From Arenicellales bacterium (GTDB lineage: Bacteria > Pseudomonadota > Gammaproteobacteria > Arenicellales > JAJDZL01), in the NCBI GenBank assembly GCA_958295885.1, contig OY282380.1, forward strand, positions 4,263,109-4,327,108: DNA of 64,000 nucleotides, read 5' to 3'. The notes beneath the pieces are model-generated. The model was not told the origin of the DNA and did not search any database. It was given only the letters and a program-made list of their open reading frames with translations. Position 1 is the first letter of the stretch, and each line of letters begins with the position of its first letter. A program made the position numbers and the translations under genes. Below, in pieces: positions 59,522 through 64,000 of the stretch.

Positions 59522-60480
59522 ATTGCCTCTAATCGCCTGCCATCGCGCTTCATAAAAATTAAGTGATAACTCATCCCTTCACGGGTCTCGCTATGTTTCA
59601 ACAGTTTCTTCACTCTTCGCAGTTCTTTTTTCAATTCACCATGATTAATTTCTTCCCCATCCCTTGCCCGGGAAATCGTATTTTGAATTTCACGTAACGG
59701 CAGGTCTATTCCCTCAAATATCCGACTGTTTTGCAATTGAATTTTTTCAAGTTCATCAAAGAGATTTCTTTCTGGTACTACACTCCAACAAAGGTTTTTT
59801 ACCTCATTAACTGCTCGCATCCCTAACTCTGTCTTTCTAAACTGATCAATTGCACGGGCAACAATCAATAGAGTTTTGACTCGATTCCAATCGAGAGATT
59901 TCGGATTAAGCGTGTTAGACCAACGTCCTAATGAGCTTACTCGTTGAAGCGACGGAAGTTGGCGGCCTCGTTTCCAGGAATCAATTAGATCAATCTCATC
60001 CTTAACGCAACTTTTGACAAACTTTTTCCACTCAGTTTCATGTTCCGCGATCCAGTCAATGACAGCGCTTACGGCGAGAACATTTCCTGCTGCCAGCTCA
60101 TTCGGTTTCGGTCCGCCTTTTTTCTGGTGTATGTCATTTAAAAAATTCTCTGCGAATTGCGGAAACCACAGTTCCAGTAACAAAGGTAGGCTGTCAGCAC
60201 GAGACACAAAATCCAAGGAAATTGATTGGACCATATTGACATACTGCTTAATCACATGCCGGATATTCTCAACTGTAATTTGAGACAGGTCTTGATCAAT
60301 TTTTTGCAGAGGTGCTCCGATGGAATCGACAAGAAACTTCTCTATTTGTCGATAATCAACGTTTGAATCGTAAACTTTTTCATCTAAGGATTTGTTTGAT
60401 TGTTTTGAATTGAAAGCATTGGCAATCGTGCGAATGATTTCAACCAAGGTTGGAAATGGAGTAAGTTCATTTTGATGCAT
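59458..60480 (-). CDS. Unknown protein upstream of the ankyrin gene
   Basis: A 340-residue mainly helical protein starting MHQNELTPFPTLVEIIRTIA. Later parts include ADSLPLLLELWFPQFAENFL, LSWNRV-like SLDWNRVKTLLIVARAIDQ, and KELRRVKKLLKHSETREG near the C-terminus. No catalytic motif or family recognised. It overlaps the ankyrin gene by 64 bases (or 4, with the alternative start), indicating co-translation. A small 40-codon gene lies upstream on the same strand. Intact. Confidence 0.6.
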   Translation of the reverse strand: MHQNELTPFPTLVEIIRTIANAFNSKQSNKSLDEKVYDSNVDYRQIEKFLVDSIGAPLQKIDQDLSQITVENIRHVIKQYVNMVQSISLDFVSRADSLPLLLELWFPQFAENFLNDIHQKKGGPKPNELAAGNVLAVSAVIDWIAEHETEWKKFVKSCVKDEIDLIDSWKRGRQLPSLQRVSSLGRWSNTLNPKSLDWNRVKTLLIVARAIDQFRKTELGMRAVNEVKNLCWSVVPERNLFDELEKIQLQNSRIFEGIDLPLREIQNTISRARDGEEINHGELKKELRRVKKLLKHSETREGMSYHLIFMKRDGRRLEAIWTVHASTIEKHLKEACSEEA

Positions 60481-60602
60481 ATTGATTCTCCAAATTTGGA
60501 CGATTGTTTCAATCGAATTTAGGAAAAGGGATAACGATTAAATCACCCCCTTTCCAGTTTAACGAATGTTAAGATTCTCTAATCGAATAATTCAACTATC
60601 GT

Positions 60603-60725
60603 CTATTTCTTAGCAGGAGCATTATCGCGTCTCTTGCCGGATGAATTGCCTGTTTTACTTGGCCAGTTAGGCTTATGACGGGTGCCACCGGAACTCCGTC
60701 CCTTACCGGATTTTGATTTAGTCAT
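60603..60725 (-). CDS. Small basic peptide, 40 residues
   Basis: From ATG 60725 with AGAGGAAA seven bases upstream, 40 codons to TAG at 60603-60605. The sequence MTKSKSGKGRSSGGTRHKP, then NWPSKTGNSSGKRRDN, is rich in Lys, Arg, Ser and Gly and lacks hydrophobics, with one Trp-Pro. I recall similar small Gly/Ser/basic proteins with RxxPNWPSxTGNxSG in several genomes, so it may be a real conserved family. It precedes the 340-residue gene by 122 bases on the same strand. Confidence 0.55.
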   Translation of the reverse strand: MTKSKSGKGRSSGGTRHKPNWPSKTGNSSGKRRDNAPAKK

Positions 60726-61190
60726 AAATTTTTCCTCTAAAAATAATTACCCAATATCGGGTAAAAATGGATTTTATTGATCTGTGAACGTGGGATGCTA
60801 CGGTGCGAATAGCGGGAAAACATGAAATTTTGCAGTTCTAATCAATTTATTCGAAAAAATTCTTTTCTGTCGGGCACAATTGAAAATGCGTTATCCGTAT
60901 TCATAGTGGCGTATCTCTCTGGTTGGTTTTTGTATTGAATTGATCGAATACTAACCAGATACGCCGCTTTTTCAACTCCCCCGAAACACCACTTTTGGCA
61001 ATATCTCATGCAACTGTTAGTGTGATAAAGAGCGGATTGTCCTATGATGAAGCTACCGAGCTAGAAGTCGCTGAGCGTCGGAAACGCGGTTTTCATTATG
61101 ATGGAGATGTGAGCGGGTAAACATGTCAGGCTACGTTTGGAATGTATACTGCTTGGATTGGTAGCAAACGATACTTTCAATGATTGGTAA
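60726..61190. other. Gene-free stretch with one strong hairpin
   Basis: Mostly non-coding. 60908-60965 can form a hairpin with GGCGTATCT ... AGATACGCC and GGTTGGT/ACTAACC, followed on the plus strand by GCTTTTTC, a possible terminator. No gene recognised. Confidence 0.5.
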
Positions 61191-62714
61191 TTCAAGTTTC
61201 TAGGTTAAAAAATGACTGGAAAATAAAATCTAAGTAATTGATTAAATGTATTATATTAGCCCCGAATGGTGTATAATTTCATTCATTCAAAAATATCAAC
61301 CAACCACACGCTAAAGCGTGAACCATTTTAACAATAGATCTAATCTGCCACACAATATTGAACCGATGGTGAAGGACCCACAGCTGCGAATCGACAATCT
61401 GTTAGCCCAGATGTGGAGTGCATTGGGCTTGAACGGACACCTGGGTCGAGCCGCAATGACCAAGCGCAGTGGTTTGAGTGCGCGCGAATCGGTGTTTCTG
61501 CTGTTGATGTGGCGTTGGCTACGTGGCTCTTCGATCACCATGTTCTGCCGTGTGTCGATGCAGCAGTTTTTCCAAGCGCGCAAAGATGCGGTGTATAAAT
61601 TTTTCAAGCGTGAAGATCTCAACTGGCGCAGCCTGAACTGCCGGGTGGCTCGAGCGCTCTATCAGCGCTGTGGTATTCAGCGCTCATCGCGGCGGGCGTT
61701 TGTGATCGATGACTCCATAAAAATTCGTCGCGGCAGGAAGATGGAAGGCGTTTCGGCGCACTATGATCACAGCCTGGGGAAAACCGTGATCGGACAGCAG
61801 GTGGTGACCTTGGGACTGGCGGCAGACGACGGCTTTGTGCCGTTGGACTCGGATCTGTTCATCCGTTCCAAGAGCGTGCAGGGACTGAATCATGAGCATC
61901 GAGATGGTCGCAGTGTTGTGGCTCGCCGCTCGCGCTGTGCGCGGGAGCAAAGCAAGCCGCAATTGGTCATCAGCATGTTGAAAAAGCGTTGCGCATGGGC
62001 TTTGAGGCATCGTATCTGGCAGCCAATTCGTGGTATGGAACCAAGTGCATCATCAACGCTGCGCTGGAACTGAAGCTGACTGCGGTGCTACGCATGAAAA
62101 GAGGGAATCTGAAATATCGCGTGCGCCAGGCAGATGGGAAAGAACTGCTGTTGGACGTCAACGAACTGTATGCCACGGCGATACGCGGCAAATGGCGCAA
62201 AGCAGCGGATTTGCCGTGGCGAGCAGTGTCTTTTACGGTACAGCTGAATCTTGAAACCGATGCGCGCAATCCAGAGCGATGGCAGCGGGTGAAACTGCTG
62301 TTCGTGCGCGGCTTGGATGCCGTGAAACGAAGCAGCAGCAAGAAGAACTGGGCTCTGTTTCTGACTGCTGATCCTCAATTGAGCGCCGAACAAATGCTGC
62401 GGGCATATTCGCTCCGTTGGAGCGTGGAGGTTTATTTCAAGGCGGCAAAGCAACACCTGGGGCTTTTGTCCGAACAGACTCGCAGTTTCGCCCGCCGCCC
62501 GTGGAACAATTTCCGTTCCTTGGCGTGCCGTTTCATCCGCGCCGGCAAAACCCTCACCGACCACAGTCTTGACTTGGTGATGCAAACCATTGACCGCCAA
62601 GTCGAACAATTCCTTGAGGCCTCACTTCAATTGGATGTCCTCAGCCTCCAAATTGATGATGATCCAGCGGTTTTATCAGGCTGAATTAGATGATTTTGAA
62701 TCCAGAAACTTGAG
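61191..62714 (+). mobile_element. IS4/IS701-like insertion sequence, copy 2, full length
   Basis: Ends: TTCAAGTTTCTAGGTTAAAA at 61191 and, on the minus strand from 62714, CTCAAGTTTCTGGATTCAAA, a near-perfect inverted pair. Length ~1.52 kb with one transposase gene, which is frameshifted. A short inverted repeat CACGCTAAAGCGTG (61307-61320) overlaps the GTG start. No target duplication is obvious at the flanks. Confidence 0.8.
61318..62684 (+). pseudogene. Transposase of IS copy 2, one-base frameshift
   Basis: From GTG 61318, MNHFNNRSNLPHNIEPMVKD, CQ-less DDE core AFVIDDSIKIRRGRKMEGVS and DGFVPLDSDLFIRSK, then the frame is lost after MLKK because copy 2 has five A at 61981-61985 where copy 1 has six. 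In the other frame, from about 61989: MGFEASYLAANSWYGTKCII (second Asp, here Asn: AANSW versus VADSW in copy 1), then SLRWSVEVYFKAAKQHLGLL with the third acidic residue (E). Besides the frameshift, the Asp-to-Asn change would disable it. Confidence 0.75.
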
Positions 62715-62779
62715 TTTTTTATTATTGTCAATTCTTATTCGAATATGGGTTAGTTCTACTACTGAATTAATTTGTTAAG

Positions 62780-63277
62780 ATGTTGTTAAAGTTTGTTCTT
62801 TCGGTGTTTCCAACCATAGTTGGAGGGATTGTTCTCGCTATCATTTTCTTTTTTGCTAGAGAAGTCATCTTCCCGATTCCAGACATTTCAGGGCAATGGC
62901 GGCTTACCACGGAGATCAATGAAACAACGTATCGGCCATTCGAAAATATGACACTATCGAATACCGCAATTCTCTCAAGTGAAGGTTCAGAAATAGTAGG
63001 AACATCAGAAAAAACAAATGAGAATTCATTGACTGGGGAAAAAGAATATATCGGTGCAGATCGAACCAGAGGAGAAATTGACGGAGTAATTGAAAAACGG
63101 TATTTTTCTAGAGACAAAATTCGGTTACATATTGTGGAACACGGTGAATTGCGTGATTCGACTACCTATCATGACCTTATACTCGATAAGAAAAACCGTA
63201 TGATTGGCAAATTTTTCTCGACAGCCGCAGATTCAAGAGGCGATGTCAGATGGGAGCGAGTGGGTTCTTACAAATAG
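62780..63277 (+). CDS. Membrane-anchored lipocalin-like protein, unknown
   Basis: 165 residues with one N-terminal membrane helix (FPTIVGGIVLAIIFFFARE) followed by a beta-rich domain: GQWRLTTEINETTYRPFEN, GSEIVGTSEKTNENS, IRLHIVEHGELRDSTTYHD, GKFFSTAADSRGDVRWERVG. This resembles small inner-membrane or lipocalin-like proteins; no family is named. It lies just outside IS copy 2. Start weakly supported. Intact. Confidence 0.6.
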   Translation: MLLKFVLSVFPTIVGGIVLAIIFFFAREVIFPIPDISGQWRLTTEINETTYRPFENMTLSNTAILSSEGSEIVGTSEKTNENSLTGEKEYIGADRTRGEIDGVIEKRYFSRDKIRLHIVEHGELRDSTTYHDLILDKKNRMIGKFFSTAADSRGDVRWERVGSYK

Positions 63278-63563
63278 ATTCTTCACCTTCCCCGTTGTGT
63301 GCTTACATGATGACTGAAAGAGTGAATCTCTGGGGATTTGTCGGTCTAGTCGAATTTGAACACGGATATGTCGCATGCAAATAGTCCCTGCATACACACT
63401 GTGCAATTAGAATCACTGGTGTCCCGTTGTTGAGATGAAATAATCTTTTATTCGATTGATAACATTAATATTAAGTCTTGTTTGAGGGTGTCCGAGACTT
63501 CAGCGAGATCTGTCGCATTCGACATTCCTCAAAAAGCAGTTATCAATCTCGGAGGTACTGTTC
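63278..63563. other. Gene-free stretch near the right edge
   Basis: Nothing recognisable apart from GGAGG at 63551-63555, the Shine-Dalgarno of the transposase fragment that follows. Confidence 0.45.
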
Positions 63564-63708
63564 ATGTACGAAGGACAATGCGTTTTCTCTCAGATTATGG
63601 CTCAGCTGCCTGCGAGCGCATCGAGCGAAATTGTACCACCTCGGTCTTGCCGGAGGCATTTTCCGAAGCGCGCTTGCGAAAGCCAACGAGAAGCGCGACT
63701 GGCGCATC
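63564..63708 (+). pseudogene. IS4 (DUF4372) transposase, internally deleted fragment
   Basis: From ATG 63564, MYEGQCVFSQIMAQLPASA, the start of DUF4372-type IS4 transposases; after a deletion the text continues in another frame as CLRAHRAKLYHLGLAGGIF and LAKANEKRDWRI, a familiar segment of the same family. It ends where the DruA transposon begins at 63709. Confidence 0.65.
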
Positions 63709-64000
63709 CTACCTATACAGTACAAATTGGGGCTTAACTTTTAAAATTCGAGCTGGTACATTTGAATGTCATGTATCAGCAGAATCAAATTCCGCGCCAG
63801 CTGAGGTCAGCATCTGGGCTTGAGCAGTTGCAGTCGATCATGGCAACGCGCAGTTTTGCGAATCGTACGGAATTGACGCATGCGGTGTGTGAGGAGTTTG
63901 GAGTTTACGATGCGCGGGGCAAAGCGCAGGTGACGAGCAGTCTTCGGGTGCTGCGGGATCTGGAGCAGACGGGTCGGATCGAGCTGCCGGCTTCGAGTCG
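63709..64000 (+). mobile_element. DruA/Tn5-like insertion sequence, second copy, continues beyond the window
   Basis: The end CTACCTATACAGTACAAATT and the following ~75 bases match the right end of the element at 44585-47008 (in inverted orientation) almost perfectly. A gene starts at ATG 63771. The flank on the left is a DUF4372 IS4 fragment. Confidence 0.85.
63771..64000 (+). CDS. DruA-domain / Tn5-like transposase, N-terminal part
   Basis: 76 codons visible, starting MYQQNQIPRQLRSASGLEQL and including ATRSFANRTELTHAVCEEFG, nearly identical to the N-terminus of the protein encoded at 46946-44604. Whether the amber codon of the other copy is present here cannot be seen. Confidence 0.85.
   Translation, partial: MYQQNQIPRQLRSASGLEQLQSIMATRSFANRTELTHAVCEEFGVYDARGKAQVTSSLRVLRDLEQTGRIELPASS

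Noticed and set aside
63690-63720. Apparent target duplication linking the two DruA transposon copies (GCGCATC against GATGCGC at 44575)
   Set aside because: The match is not at the same distance from the element ends, and the sequence at 63701 is explained by the host transposase (RDWRI codons). Taken as coincidence.

Overview
The window reads as a gammaproteobacterial chromosome of moderate GC. The first 24 kb keep housekeeping genes in a layout usual for that class: a MidA-type methyltransferase, the pteridine reductase folM, dihydroneopterin aldolase folB opposite plsY, an amino-acid ABC importer with an aminotransferase, an NRDE protein and relA. From about 18.4 kb onward the sequence is accessory: insertion sequences, truncated genes, single-base frameshifts, nonsense codons and long stretches without intact genes. 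That pattern suggests a host-associated or recently bottlenecked genome with active mobile elements. No tRNA, rRNA or CRISPR array was recognised.

Layout. 0-1.7 kb: midA (cut by the window edge) and folM. 2.2-7.2 kb: an accessory island between folM and folB, holding an sce7726 / sce7725 / HEPN-RES operon whose RES gene is split by a ~473 bp inverted-repeat element, plus a fused, decayed KAP NTPase and AAA ATPase. 7.3-8.4 kb: folB and plsY. 9-15.2 kb: a DUF3830 gene, a class III aminotransferase and an amino-acid ABC transporter. 15.5-18.4 kb: NRDE protein and relA. 18.4-25.6 kb: a decayed XRE-type antitoxin, an IetAS anti-phage pair whose protease gene has one nonsense codon, and a ruined IS1595-type transposase. 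25.7-32 kb: an internally deleted IS1380-type element, a SLOG-fold gene, and an outer-membrane barrel gene split by a DruA-IS4 element with a 10 bp target duplication. 34-43.5 kb: a DUF4365 pseudogene with an overlapping partner, a group II intron, an IS110 element, a degraded cluster with a prepilin peptidase, and an orphan gene. 43.5-47.3 kb: IS fragments around a second DruA transposon. 48-50.5 kb: an intact three-gene overlapping operon ending in an MBL-fold hydrolase. 50.8-56.9 kb: a nuclease-like fragment, a third DruA element (IS66-like), IS3 and ISNCY remnants, and a second three-gene operon of unknown function. 56.9-62.7 kb: two inverted copies of one IS bracketing a 40-aa basic peptide, an unknown 340-aa protein and an ankyrin-repeat protein. 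The right edge enters another copy of the second DruA transposon.

Two themes stand out. First, DruA-type (DUF4338) domains occur in three different transposase contexts (fused to IS4, fused to a Tn5-like DDE protein, and as a separate overlapping gene behind IS66 tnpC), with no druE, so here DruA behaves as a transposon accessory domain and not as part of Druantia. Second, several small conserved-looking operons of unknown function sit among known defence parts (IetAS, RES, KAP, SLOG, DUF4365). The intact MBL operon (48088-50481), the three-gene operon at 55634-56829 and the sce7726/sce7725/RES operon are the best candidates for undescribed systems. Several lesions are one-base losses in A or T runs, so sequencing error should be excluded before these genes are called dead.
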